A stretch of 64,000 nucleotides of DNA from Geminicoccus roseus DSM 18922 (GTDB lineage: Bacteria > Pseudomonadota > Alphaproteobacteria > Geminicoccales > Geminicoccaceae): the NCBI RefSeq assembly GCF_000427665.1, contig NZ_KE386572.1:5332373-5396372 (forward strand). Direction: 5' to 3'. Positions 25,228-33,843 of the stretch are shown here, one piece after another (position 1 is the first letter of the stretch; each line of letters starts with the position of its first letter). Made by a program: the position numbers and the translations under genes. Under the pieces are notes generated by a model. The model was given only the letters and a program-made list of their open reading frames with translations. It had not been told where the DNA came from and did not search any database.

Positions 25228-27240
25228 ATGAAGAGGCGTAAGGTTGAGAAATATCGCGGCGCGAATGTACTTATACCGCGCCGAGCGGGATATTTTCTTT
25301 GGATCGGAATCGCCCTTCTCGCAGCTTCGTCCACCGTGTCGGCGCAGGACGCTTCCACCGTAAACGCGCCACGACCTTCAGTCCATCGGGAAAACTGGCC
25401 TCAAGTCGACCCCCCTGTTCTGGACGACCCGCATCTTACATCGCGCGTCATGGAATTGGTCAGCCGCCTGACTGTTGAAGAAAAAGTCGGACAGATTATT
25501 CAGGCCGACATCGCGAGCATCACGCCGGAGGATCTGCACCGCTATCCGCTGGGCGCGATCCTGAGCGGCGGGACGTCAGCGCCGAACCACAACGACTATT
25601 CCCCTGCCAAGGACTGGCTGGCCCTGGCCGACGCCTTCTACGACGCGAACCGGGCGCGCGGCGGCACCTATGTCCCCCTGCTGTGGGGAACGGATGCGGT
25701 CCATGGCCACAACAACATCATCGGCGCCACCATCTTCCCGCACAACATCGGGCTCGGTGCTGCCCACAATCCCGAGCTGATGCGCCGGATCGGCGAAGTC
25801 ACGGCGACAGAGGTGCAGGTCACCGGCGAGGATTGGACTTTCGCACCGGCGGTCTCGGTGGCGCGCGATGACCATTGGGGGCGGACCTACGAGAGCTATT
25901 CCGAAGATCCGGAACTGGTTGCGCTCTATGGGGGCGCCATCGTCGAGGGGCTGCAGGGCCGTCCGGGCACGCCGGACTTCCTGGGCAGCGACCGCGTGCT
26001 GGCGACCGCCAAGCATTTCCTCGGCGACGGCGGCACCTTTAGCGGCAAGGACCAGGGGGACGCGCGGATCTCCGAGGAGGAACTGCGCGACCTGCATGGC
26101 CCGGGCTACGTGACCGCTCTCCAGGCCGGCGCACAGACGGTGATGGCCTCCTATTCGAGCTGGCAGGGCATCAAGATGCACGGCAACCCTGCCCTGCTCA
26201 CCGACGTCCTGAAGGGACGCATGAGCTTCCAGGGCTTCGTGGTCGGCGACTGGAACGGGCACGCCCAGGTCCCGGGCTGCTCCAAGGAAAGCTGCCCGCA
26301 GGCGATCATCGCCGGGCTGGACATGTTCATGGCGCCGGACAAGTGGAAGGAACTCTACGCCAACACCCTGGCCCAGGTGCAGGCCGGCGAGATCCCGATG
26401 GCCAGGCTGGACGATGCGGTCGGCCGCATCCTCCGGGTCAAGATGCGCGCCGGCATGTTCGAGCGCCCGCGCCCTTCCGAGCGGCCGCTGGCCGGCCGGT
26501 ACGAACTCCTGGGCGCCCCGGAGCACCTGGAGGTGGCCCGCCAGGCGGTGCGTGAATCGCTGGTGCTGCTGAAGAACGACCGGAAGGTCCTGCCGCTCGC
26601 GCCGAACCAGCGGGTCCTGGTGGCCGGGAACGGCGCCGACAGCATCCCGAAGCTGGCCGGCGGATGGTCGGTCACCTGGCAGGGCACCAACATCGCGAAC
26701 CACAACTTCCCGAACGGACAGTCGATCTTCGCGGGCATCAGCGAAGCGGTCGGCGCCGGTGGCGGCTCAGTCGAGCTGAGCGTGGATGGAAGCTTCACGA
26801 CCAGGCCGGACGTGGCCGTGGTGGTGTTCGGCGAAGAGCCCTACGCCGAGACCAAGGGTGATCGGGAGACCACCGCCTACCACGCGATGCATGGCGCCGA
26901 TCTCGAACTGCTGCAGCGCCTGAAGGAGCAGGACGTGAAAATCGTCTCGATCTTCCTGTCCGGGCGCCCGCTCTACACCACGCCGGAGATCAACGTTTCG
27001 GATGCCTTCGTTGCCGCCTGGCTGCCGGGCACGCAGGGCGGCGGGGTCGCCGACCTGCTGTTCGCCCGGCCGGACGGATCGATCGCCCACGACTTCCGCG
27101 GCCGGCTGTCCTTCTCCTGGCCGAAATATCCGGACCAGATCGTCAACCGGAACGACGCGGACTACGACCCCCTGTTCCCCTATGGCTACGGCCTCACCTA
27201 TGCCGAGGCCCGCGAGCTCGGCCAGTTGCCGGAGAGCTGA
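25228..27240 (+). CDS. Beta-glucosidase/exo-glucanase (GH3), exported
   Basis: Family 3 glycoside hydrolase of 670 residues that removes sugars from the ends of beta-linked oligosaccharides. After a signal peptide (YFLWIGIALLAASSTVSAQ) come the (alpha/beta)8 domain with KHFLGDGGT (about 262) and the nucleophile Asp in GFVVGDWNG (about D341), then the second domain with RESLVLLKNDRKVLPL. The frame is open far upstream, but ATG at 25228 follows GGAAAGGGCGAG and precedes the signal peptide. The esterase gene starts 13 bases after its stop, so they are one transcript. Confidence 0.94.
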   Translation: MKRRKVEKYRGANVLIPRRAGYFLWIGIALLAASSTVSAQDASTVNAPRPSVHRENWPQVDPPVLDDPHLTSRVMELVSRLTVEEKVGQIIQADIASITPEDLHRYPLGAILSGGTSAPNHNDYSPAKDWLALADAFYDANRARGGTYVPLLWGTDAVHGHNNIIGATIFPHNIGLGAAHNPELMRRIGEVTATEVQVTGEDWTFAPAVSVARDDHWGRTYESYSEDPELVALYGGAIVEGLQGRPGTPDFLGSDRVLATAKHFLGDGGTFSGKDQGDARISEEELRDLHGPGYVTALQAGAQTVMASYSSWQGIKMHGNPALLTDVLKGRMSFQGFVVGDWNGHAQVPGCSKESCPQAIIAGLDMFMAPDKWKELYANTLAQVQAGEIPMARLDDAVGRILRVKMRAGMFERPRPSERPLAGRYELLGAPEHLEVARQAVRESLVLLKNDRKVLPLAPNQRVLVAGNGADSIPKLAGGWSVTWQGTNIANHNFPNGQSIFAGISEAVGAGGGSVELSVDGSFTTRPDVAVVVFGEEPYAETKGDRETTAYHAMHGADLELLQRLKEQDVKIVSIFLSGRPLYTTPEINVSDAFVAAWLPGTQGGGVADLLFARPDGSIAHDFRGRLSFSWPKYPDQIVNRNDADYDPLFPYGYGLTYAEARELGQLPES

Positions 27241-27253
27241 CCTGTCCCGCCTG

Positions 27254-28897
27254 ATGATGAAGCGTCGCGGCCTCGCCATGGGCATCGGCGGGACGGCGGC
27301 CATGGCGGCCCTGCCGGCCGAAGCCGCGCCCGGACTGGACCTGCAGGCCCACATGCCGGGTCCGCTCTCGACCGACACGCCGCCGGTGGAGACCCGCTCC
27401 GGCAAGGTCCGGGGCTATCGCCGCAACGGCATCCATGTCTTCAAGGGCATCCCCTACGCCGCGCCGACCTCGGGCCAAGCGCGCTTCGGGCCTCCTGGCC
27501 GACATCCCGGCTGGAGCGGGACGCGCAGCGCGCTGGCTTATGGTCCGGTCTGCCCGCAGGCGCCGCGCTGGCGCAACGACTACCTGGCCTTCCTGTTCGA
27601 CTGGAACGAAGGCTATCCGGGCGAGGACTGCCTGTTCGTCAATGTCTGGACGCCGTCGGTCACGGAAGGGCGGCGCCCGGTGATGGTCTGGCTGCACGGC
27701 GGCGGGTTCTATGCCGGGTCGAGCTATGAGCTGCCGTCCTATGACGGGGAGCATCTCAGCCGGCGCGGCGACGTGGTGGTGGTCTCGGTCAACCACCGGG
27801 TCGGGCTGCTGGGCTATCTCAACCTCGGCGCCCTGGCAGGCGACGCCTATCCGCATGCCGCCAATGCCGGAATGCTCGATCTGGTCGCCGCGCTCGACTG
27901 GGTGAAAAGCAACATCGGGCAGTTCGGCGGCGATCCGGGCAACGTCACCCTGTTCGGGCAGTCGGCGGGAGGCTGGAAGATCAATGCGCTGACGGTGATG
28001 CCCGCCGCGGAAGGCCTGTTCCAGAAGGCGATCGTGCAGAGCGGTTCCAGGCTCCGGCTGGGCGAGCCCGAGCAGACCGCGGCGCTGGCCAGGGCGACCG
28101 TGGCGGAACTCGGACTCGAGGGGGCGGATCTCGCAAGGCTCCAGGAGCTGCCGGCCTCAGCTCTGGTCGATGCCGGCATCGCAGGCCGCAAGCGCCTTGC
28201 GGACGAGCAGGACGTCCCGCTCTCCGCGGTCCAGTGGCAGCCGACCGTGGACGGCGACGTCATCCCTACCCACCCCTACGATCCGGAGACGCCAGGCTGG
28301 GCTGGCCGCCTGCCGATGATCATCGGCACGACCAAGCACGAGCGCAGCCCGAGCCTGGCCGATCCCAGCCTCGAAGCCATCGACCTGGCCGCGGTGGCCG
28401 AGCGGCTGAGGCCGGAACTCGGCGAGCAAACCGACCAGGTCCTCCATGCCTACCGGCTGGCCCATCCGCAGGCCGCGCCCGTGGAACTCCTGGCCCTGAT
28501 CAACAGCCCCAGGACCGATGCAATCACCCAGGCCGGGCGACAGGCGCAGGACGCGCCGGTCTATCTCTACTGGTTCGCCTGGGAGACGCCGGTGCTGGAC
28601 GGGCGGCCGCGTGCCTTCCACGGCCTCGACCTGCCGTTCATGTTCGACAACACCGACCGCTGCGCCGGCATGACCGGCGCCACGGAGGAAGCGCGCATCC
28701 TCGCGGCCCGGATGAGCGCGGCCTGGATCGCCTTCGCGCATCGAGGCGATCCCAACCATCCGGACCTGCCGCCCTGGCCCCGCTTCGAGCCCGGCACCGG
28801 CAGCACGATGGTCCTTGCAGAACGCTGCGCGGTCGCGGAGGACCCTGATCGCGAGGAGCGCAAGGTCCTGGAGGCTGCGCTGGAATCAGACGGGTAA
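27254..28897 (+). CDS. Type B carboxylesterase, exported
   Basis: Alpha/beta hydrolase of about 547 residues in the COesterase family. The nucleophile Ser lies in LFGQSAGGW (about S237), the oxyanion-hole HGGG in VWLHGGGFY, and the catalytic His probably in AFHGLDLPF near the C-terminal third. The N-terminus MMKRRGLAMGIGG plus a hydrophobic stretch looks like a secretion signal, possibly Tat. Placed directly after GH3, it may remove acetyl or aromatic esters from plant cell-wall polymers. It is convergent with the envelope locus with only 16 bases between. Confidence 0.92.
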   Translation: MMKRRGLAMGIGGTAAMAALPAEAAPGLDLQAHMPGPLSTDTPPVETRSGKVRGYRRNGIHVFKGIPYAAPTSGQARFGPPGRHPGWSGTRSALAYGPVCPQAPRWRNDYLAFLFDWNEGYPGEDCLFVNVWTPSVTEGRRPVMVWLHGGGFYAGSSYELPSYDGEHLSRRGDVVVVSVNHRVGLLGYLNLGALAGDAYPHAANAGMLDLVAALDWVKSNIGQFGGDPGNVTLFGQSAGGWKINALTVMPAAEGLFQKAIVQSGSRLRLGEPEQTAALARATVAELGLEGADLARLQELPASALVDAGIAGRKRLADEQDVPLSAVQWQPTVDGDVIPTHPYDPETPGWAGRLPMIIGTTKHERSPSLADPSLEAIDLAAVAERLRPELGEQTDQVLHAYRLAHPQAAPVELLALINSPRTDAITQAGRQAQDAPVYLYWFAWETPVLDGRPRAFHGLDLPFMFDNTDRCAGMTGATEEARILAARMSAAWIAFAHRGDPNHPDLPPWPRFEPGTGSTMVLAERCAVAEDPDREERKVLEAALESDG

Positions 28898-28913
28898 AGC
28901 GGTGGACACGGAG

Positions 28914-30824
28914 TCAGCCCGGCCCCTCGGCGCGTCGGCTCCTTAGGCGGTCGAGCACGGCCTGGCTGGGCTGCCCGGTGACCGGGAGGTCGTGGCCGCC
29001 CTCGAACGCCCGGATCGCCGCCTGGGTTCGCGGTCCCATCTGGCCGTCGATCGGCCCCGGGTCGTAGCCCGCCTCCTGCAGAAGCTCCTGCAGCGACAGC
29101 AGCAGATCCTTGCCGCTCGGCCCGGCTGGCGCGGGCTCTGGCGAAGCAGAGGCCGGTGCCGTGGACGCTGCCGGCGCCGCGCTGTTGGCCTTCTGGTAGG
29201 CGCTGACGAAGCGCTCGATATAGTAGATGAAGGTATCCAGCTCCGGCCCGTTCGCGCTGTCGCTCGGCCGCGCGACGCCACCGTCGCCCCAGGTGCCGGT
29301 CAGGAGATGGATCGAGCTGTCCCGCACCAGCGCGACCTCCTGGCGCAGGCTGATCCAGACCCGGAAGACGCATCCTTTGTTGGCATCTCCCGGAGTCAGA
29401 TAGAACTCGAGCTGCGGCCGGCCGGGCGTGTCCTGGACTTCCTCCTTCGACAGCAAGCGGATGCCCGCCGCGTCGAACCGCGAGCGGATCGCTTCCAGCA
29501 CGCCGCTGCGCAACTTGCCCTTCGCCGACGGAGGCTCGACCAGATAGTCCACGATCACAAAGACGCCCGGCAGGCCTCGCAGCGAGTCGATCGGCTCCTG
29601 GATATCTCCCGGCGCTATCCGGATAGGCTCGCACGCCGCGCGCGAGATGGTGTCCGCCGGAGAGGCGGCCGGCGTTGATTGCGCGGTGGCGGCGGAAGCC
29701 TTGGGGGCTGCGGCGGACTTCGGAGCGGCGGCGGACGCTTTGGGAGCGGCGGACGCTTTGGGAGCGGCGGACGCTTTGGGAGCGGCGGCAGCAGCTTTGG
29801 GAGCGCCAGCGGCAGCCTTGGGGGCGCTGCCGGAAGCCTTGGCCGGCGCCGGCTGGGCCGGAGCGGCAGCCGGCTCCTGCGGGGGCGGCCGAACCGGCGA
29901 TGCTGCGGCAGCCGGCGGCGGTGGCGCGGCTGGTTCAATGGATGCCGCTCCAGCCACCTGGAGCGCGATCTGACCCGCCGGGACAGTCGGCCCGGTCTCC
30001 TGGGGCGGCACCTGCTCGGCCGCCAGCGCTGCCGTAGGTCCGCGCATGGAGCCGGTCGGGGGCACCGATGGCGTCGCGCCGTCATTGGCCTGCGCAGCAG
30101 CGGCCGCGGGGCCGGCAGTTCCTTCCTGCAAGGGTGCGGACGATGCGCTTCCTGATGCCGTGCTGGTGGACGACGTCTGGCTGGGTGCGGCAGGAGCAGG
30201 CTTTGCGCCTGCCGCGGCCTTGGGAGGATTGGCGAAGGGTCGCCGCGGGGCCGCGTCGAAGGCGAGGTCCGCTGCCTGCCCGTTTTCAACCCAGCGGATG
30301 AAGGCGGCCACCGTCGCCAGGCCGTCGATGGGCAGGATGTCTCCATCCTCCAGCGGCGTCAGGCTCGACGCCGCCAGCAGTTCAACCGTCCTATCCGGCG
30401 CGGATAGGGCTGGAAGGGTGGCGGCATCCTCCGCGTCGCCGGTGAGGCTGAAGCGCTCGGCGGAGGCGACCCCGTCGAGGCTGATGGATGGGCGGCCATC
30501 CTCGCCGACGCTCAGCCGTACCGGCCCGCGCCTTGCGGAACAGTCGACCGGCCTGGGCGTGCACTCGACCTCCCAATATTCTGCGTCGAGCCGCTCACCC
30601 TGGCCAAACCGGGCGAAGCCATCCGGGTTGAAGCGAAAGAACAGGTCGCCGGCCCTGCCCTCCTGGAACGTCGGCCAGCCTACCGGGCCACGCAGATATT
30701 GCTCGATCTCCTGTGCCCCGGCAGCGAACGGCTTGGCGGTGTCGACAATCGCCTCCTGCGCGGCGGCCGGCGTGGCAACCGCGGCGGCGACGGCTGCCGA
30801 GGCCAGCCAGAGCCGGTGCTTCAT
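28914..30824 (-). CDS. Exported modular protein with C-terminal peptidoglycan-binding domain
   Basis: Protein of 636 residues. Order: signal peptide (AVAAAVATPAAAQE); an N-terminal domain of about 90 residues rich in aromatic and charged positions (GPVGWPTFQEG); a long Ala/Pro/Lys linker built from repeats (about 210-420); a middle domain of about 150 residues (LRGLPGVFVIVDYLVEP to FIYYIERFVSAYQKAN); and a C-terminal PG_binding_1 module (LLQEAGYDPGPIDGQMG). The first and middle domains are clearly shared with the beta-barrel protein at 37023. Its ATG overlaps the stop of the DUF3131 gene upstream by 4 bases. I do not recognise the N-terminal or middle families. It may anchor a polysaccharide machine to the wall. 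Confidence 0.85.
   Translation of the reverse strand: MKHRLWLASAAVAAAVATPAAAQEAIVDTAKPFAAGAQEIEQYLRGPVGWPTFQEGRAGDLFFRFNPDGFARFGQGERLDAEYWEVECTPRPVDCSARRGPVRLSVGEDGRPSISLDGVASAERFSLTGDAEDAATLPALSAPDRTVELLAASSLTPLEDGDILPIDGLATVAAFIRWVENGQAADLAFDAAPRRPFANPPKAAAGAKPAPAAPSQTSSTSTASGSASSAPLQEGTAGPAAAAAQANDGATPSVPPTGSMRGPTAALAAEQVPPQETGPTVPAGQIALQVAGAASIEPAAPPPPAAAASPVRPPPQEPAAAPAQPAPAKASGSAPKAAAGAPKAAAAAPKASAAPKASAAPKASAAAPKSAAAPKASAATAQSTPAASPADTISRAACEPIRIAPGDIQEPIDSLRGLPGVFVIVDYLVEPPSAKGKLRSGVLEAIRSRFDAAGIRLLSKEEVQDTPGRPQLEFYLTPGDANKGCVFRVWISLRQEVALVRDSSIHLLTGTWGDGGVARPSDSANGPELDTFIYYIERFVSAYQKANSAAPAASTAPASASPEPAPAGPSGKDLLLSLQELLQEAGYDPGPIDGQMGPRTQAAIRAFEGGHDLPVTGQPSQAVLDRLRSRRAEGPG
29722..29820 (-). 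repeat. In-frame 18/21-bp tandem repeats coding an Ala/Pro/Lys/Ser linker
   Basis: Units of GGAGCGGCGGACGCTTTG (two exact 18-bp copies at 29743-29760 and 29761-29778) are flanked by 21-bp variants starting at 29722, 29779 and 29800. In the protein they encode APKASA-type repeats. Unit lengths are multiples of three, so copy-number changes would lengthen or shorten the linker without breaking the frame. Confidence 0.85.
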
Positions 30825-32500
30825 GGGTTCTTCGCACCAGCGGGTGACGCTGTGACGGTGGCAGGATCTGCCTGAGCAGGCTGAGCGGTGGGTGGCGACG
30901 CCGCGCTCGCCGCGCCTGGCATGGGTTGCTGCGAAGACTGCAACGCATCTGGCGCAGACGCCGCCTGAGCCTGGGCCGCGGCTTGGTCTCGGGCCGCAGC
31001 TTGCGCCTGGGCAGCCAGCCAGTCGGGCTGGTCCGGCAGGTTGCGCCGCTCCCGGATGTCGCCGTCCTGCATCGCGGTGAACCACACCTCGGCACCAGGC
31101 TCGCGGGGTGGCGTCAGGATCTTGCCCTGGGCCTTGTAGAGCAGGGCAGCCAGCAGGATGCCGTTGTTGTTGGCGGTGAACACCTCGATCGGACCACTGC
31201 CGTTCTCGAGCAGGCCCTCGTAGTAGCCGCGCTCCTCGTCGTAGAGATCGGAAACCGCCTCGAAGAGGATGTCGGTGTAGTGGGTATCCCAGAGCACCCA
31301 CATGCCGAACGCCGCCTTGGTGGAGACGGCCGCATAGTCAGGCGAGTAGTCGCCCCGGGGACTCAGCGTGTTCCAGGCATAGCCCGACGAGAAGATCGTG
31401 TCGTAGACGAAGAACGGTCCGCCCTGGACGTTGTGCTCGCTGCGCGCGGTCATCATGCCGGTGGTCTGGTAGCGGCACTCCTGCACCCGGTAGATCCGGT
31501 CGGCGAACTCGGCGCGCCAGCCATCCGTGTGCACCGTCTCGTCCGAACTCATGTCGCTCGGCAGATCCCAGTTCAGTTCCATGCCGTCGAGGATGTAGCC
31601 CTCCGTCACGACATAGTTCTGGGTGTGGTAGAATCGCGGATCGCGCGCGTCGTAGGGGACATGCTCCTTGCAGATCTGGACCGTCGCCAGCGGCTTGGCC
31701 TGCCGGGCAGCCGCCGGCTTGAAGCCCCACAGCATGAAGCCCTTGGCGGCATACTCTTCGTAGCCGAGCCTTCCCTCCTGCACGTAGTCCGTCTCGCCAT
31801 CCTTGCCGACGCGGCTGCCGTACAGAACACCCTTCTCGTCGATGACGTTGCTGTAGTTCCAGCGCAGCAGGACCCCATCGACCGAGTTGCCCAGATACGG
31901 ATAGCGGTGCTTCAGGATGCGCATCCAGACCAGGAAACGGCCGATGTCCAGCGCCGAGAACCCGATCTCGTCCGGCTTGTTGGCGTAGTTCACCATGGCG
32001 CCGGTCTCGGTGTGGTACACCTTGTTCGGCAACTCGCCCCGGAACAGCTTCAGGTTCCGGAACGTCCCCAACAGCTTGTACATCCGCCGATCGAAATCGT
32101 TCTTGGTGATGATCCCGAGTTCGTAGGCCGCGACCGCGCCGCTGATATAGGAGGCCGTGTCCCACAGCGTGGTCGAAGGGAAGCGGCCCACCGCGTTGGC
32201 CAGGCCGGTCTTTTCCTGGGTGAAGGTCTCGAAATACTTCCAGGCCTGCCTGGCGATCTGCATCTCGCGCTCGGAGAGGTCACCCTGACGCGCCTTGAAC
32301 GGCCGGAGAAATGGGCCGGGCCCACCTTCACCGATGGGCAGGGAATCCCCTTCACCCGTCTCGTCGCCGCCGGCCACCGGCGCGCGCTCCTGCGCAAGGG
32401 CGCGTCGCGGATCGGCCATCGCGCCACCCAGCAACACCACGCCGAAGCCTGCAGCCAACAACAGGAAGCGGTTCACGTGCACGTCGAGCAGCCTTTTCAT
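30821..32500 (-). CDS. DUF3131 domain protein, exported (second copy)
   Basis: Protein of 559 residues. A signal anchor (FLLLAAGFGVVLLGGAM) precedes a DUF3131 domain recognisable by blocks shared with the neighbouring copy: WKYFETFTQEKTGL, LPNKVYHTETG, LGYEEYAAKGF, ANNNGILLAALLYKAQG. The C-terminal 90 residues are a low-complexity Ala/Gln/Pro tail. The start overlaps the stop of the first DUF3131 gene by 4 bases and its stop overlaps the start of the modular protein. DUF3131 has no assigned activity. Its company with a GT2 synthase suggests a periplasmic glycan-handling role. Confidence 0.88.
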   Translation of the reverse strand: MKRLLDVHVNRFLLLAAGFGVVLLGGAMADPRRALAQERAPVAGGDETGEGDSLPIGEGGPGPFLRPFKARQGDLSEREMQIARQAWKYFETFTQEKTGLANAVGRFPSTTLWDTASYISGAVAAYELGIITKNDFDRRMYKLLGTFRNLKLFRGELPNKVYHTETGAMVNYANKPDEIGFSALDIGRFLVWMRILKHRYPYLGNSVDGVLLRWNYSNVIDEKGVLYGSRVGKDGETDYVQEGRLGYEEYAAKGFMLWGFKPAAARQAKPLATVQICKEHVPYDARDPRFYHTQNYVVTEGYILDGMELNWDLPSDMSSDETVHTDGWRAEFADRIYRVQECRYQTTGMMTARSEHNVQGGPFFVYDTIFSSGYAWNTLSPRGDYSPDYAAVSTKAAFGMWVLWDTHYTDILFEAVSDLYDEERGYYEGLLENGSGPIEVFTANNNGILLAALLYKAQGKILTPPREPGAEVWFTAMQDGDIRERRNLPDQPDWLAAQAQAAARDQAAAQAQAASAPDALQSSQQPMPGAASAASPPTAQPAQADPATVTASPAGAKNP

Positions 32501-33843
32501 GATCTGGCGCGCCCCGGGAAAGTCAGCAGGGGGCCGAAGGCCCTGAAGTGCAGGCTTTCCAGGATGATGGCGTTGGTGTTGGCGGTGATGGTGCCGTTGG
32601 TCGCCCCGTCGGCTTCGAACCGCCCGGTGAACCAGCCGCGTTCCGGGTCGTTCAGAGGGAAGATCTGCGACAGCAGGCCGGATGTGTACTCGTTGGGCAT
32701 CAGCGCCGACCAGCCGAACACGCTCTTGGTGTCCAGGAAGCGCAGCTGGTCGAATCGCTCGCCCTGCGGCGAGAGCACCGCCCAGGGAACGCCGTTGCCG
32801 ACGACGCAGCCGTAGACGAAATAGGGAGCGCCCGGCACGTGACCCTCGCTGAGCGCGGTCGGGAGGCCGGTAGCCCGGGCACGCGCCTGCTGCGCACGCA
32901 AGACCGCCCAGGCCGAGGCGCGCGAGCGTGCGTCGAAGCCCATCTCCAGCCCCTCGAGCACGTAGGGTTCGCTGGTGGTGCATACTTCGGCGTCGAACTG
33001 TTCCGCGTGGCGGTCGTCCACCGGGACCAGCACGCCCATGGCATCCACGAAGTGAACCGTGTCGGCTACCTCGAGCGCCCGGTACGCGTCGAGACCCAGG
33101 CGGACGAGTCCCTTGGCCGCATACTCTTCATAGCCCAGCCGGCCCTCCTGGACAGGCTCGGGGTTCGTCGGCAGCCGGCCCACCATCACCCCGTTCAGGA
33201 GCATCGCGTCGATCCGCCAGCCCTTCTCGATGGCCGCGATCTTCTCGGCATGCTCGGGGTAGCCGGCCTCGACGATCTCCATGGCGATCAGCAGGCGCGC
33301 GAGATCCAGGGCCGACCAGCCGATCCCGTCCTCGGTCGGCTCACCGTTATAGTCGGTCATCTTCAGGCTGCGGACGTCGTAGGACTTGTTCGGCAGGCTG
33401 CCGGCGTAGAGTGGGAGCTTTCCGATCGAATCGAGCGCCCTGACCATGTAGTCGTCGAAGGCGCCGGGGGTGATCAGGCCCAGCCTCTGGGCGGAAACCA
33501 GGGCATTCAGGTAGGAACCGATCTCCCAGGCCGTGACGCCGAAGAACCGGTCCACCGACCCCGGCAGCCCCGTTTCAGGATGGACGTTCTGCTCGAAGTA
33601 GCGCCAGGCCAATTGCGCCCAGGCCACCTGGTCCGGGGAGAGCGGCAATGGCTGCGCAACCGGCGCCTGGCCGGCCGCCTCGAGCATGGCCTGCATCTGC
33701 GTGGGCTCGGGGCGGCCCGCGGCGGATCGAGCCTGCTCCGCCTCGACTCCTTCCAGCGCCAGGATGATGGAAAAGCTCACGAGCAGGCCGAGCAGGAAGA
33801 TGAGGTGGCCGCGCGCGCGGTAGATTCCACTGCGGAAGTTCAT
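32497..33843 (-). CDS. DUF3131 domain protein (first copy), membrane-anchored
   Basis: Protein of 448 residues with one N-terminal membrane segment (HLIFLLGLLVSFSIILAL) and a periplasmic DUF3131 domain. It shares WRYFEQNVHPETGLPG, LPNKSYDVRSLKMTDY, QEGRLGYEEYAAKGL and TANTNAIILESLHFRA with the second copy, so the two arose by duplication but have diverged strongly. It lacks the long tail of the other copy. Its start overlaps the stop of the GT2 gene by 4 bases (ATGA). No catalytic mechanism is established for the family. Confidence 0.88.
   Translation of the reverse strand: MNFRSGIYRARGHLIFLLGLLVSFSIILALEGVEAEQARSAAGRPEPTQMQAMLEAAGQAPVAQPLPLSPDQVAWAQLAWRYFEQNVHPETGLPGSVDRFFGVTAWEIGSYLNALVSAQRLGLITPGAFDDYMVRALDSIGKLPLYAGSLPNKSYDVRSLKMTDYNGEPTEDGIGWSALDLARLLIAMEIVEAGYPEHAEKIAAIEKGWRIDAMLLNGVMVGRLPTNPEPVQEGRLGYEEYAAKGLVRLGLDAYRALEVADTVHFVDAMGVLVPVDDRHAEQFDAEVCTTSEPYVLEGLEMGFDARSRASAWAVLRAQQARARATGLPTALSEGHVPGAPYFVYGCVVGNGVPWAVLSPQGERFDQLRFLDTKSVFGWSALMPNEYTSGLLSQIFPLNDPERGWFTGRFEADGATNGTITANTNAIILESLHFRAFGPLLTFPGRARS

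Noticed and set aside
29722-29820. CRISPR-like repeat array
   Set aside because: Units are contiguous, without spacers, in frame within a protein gene; a coding minisatellite.
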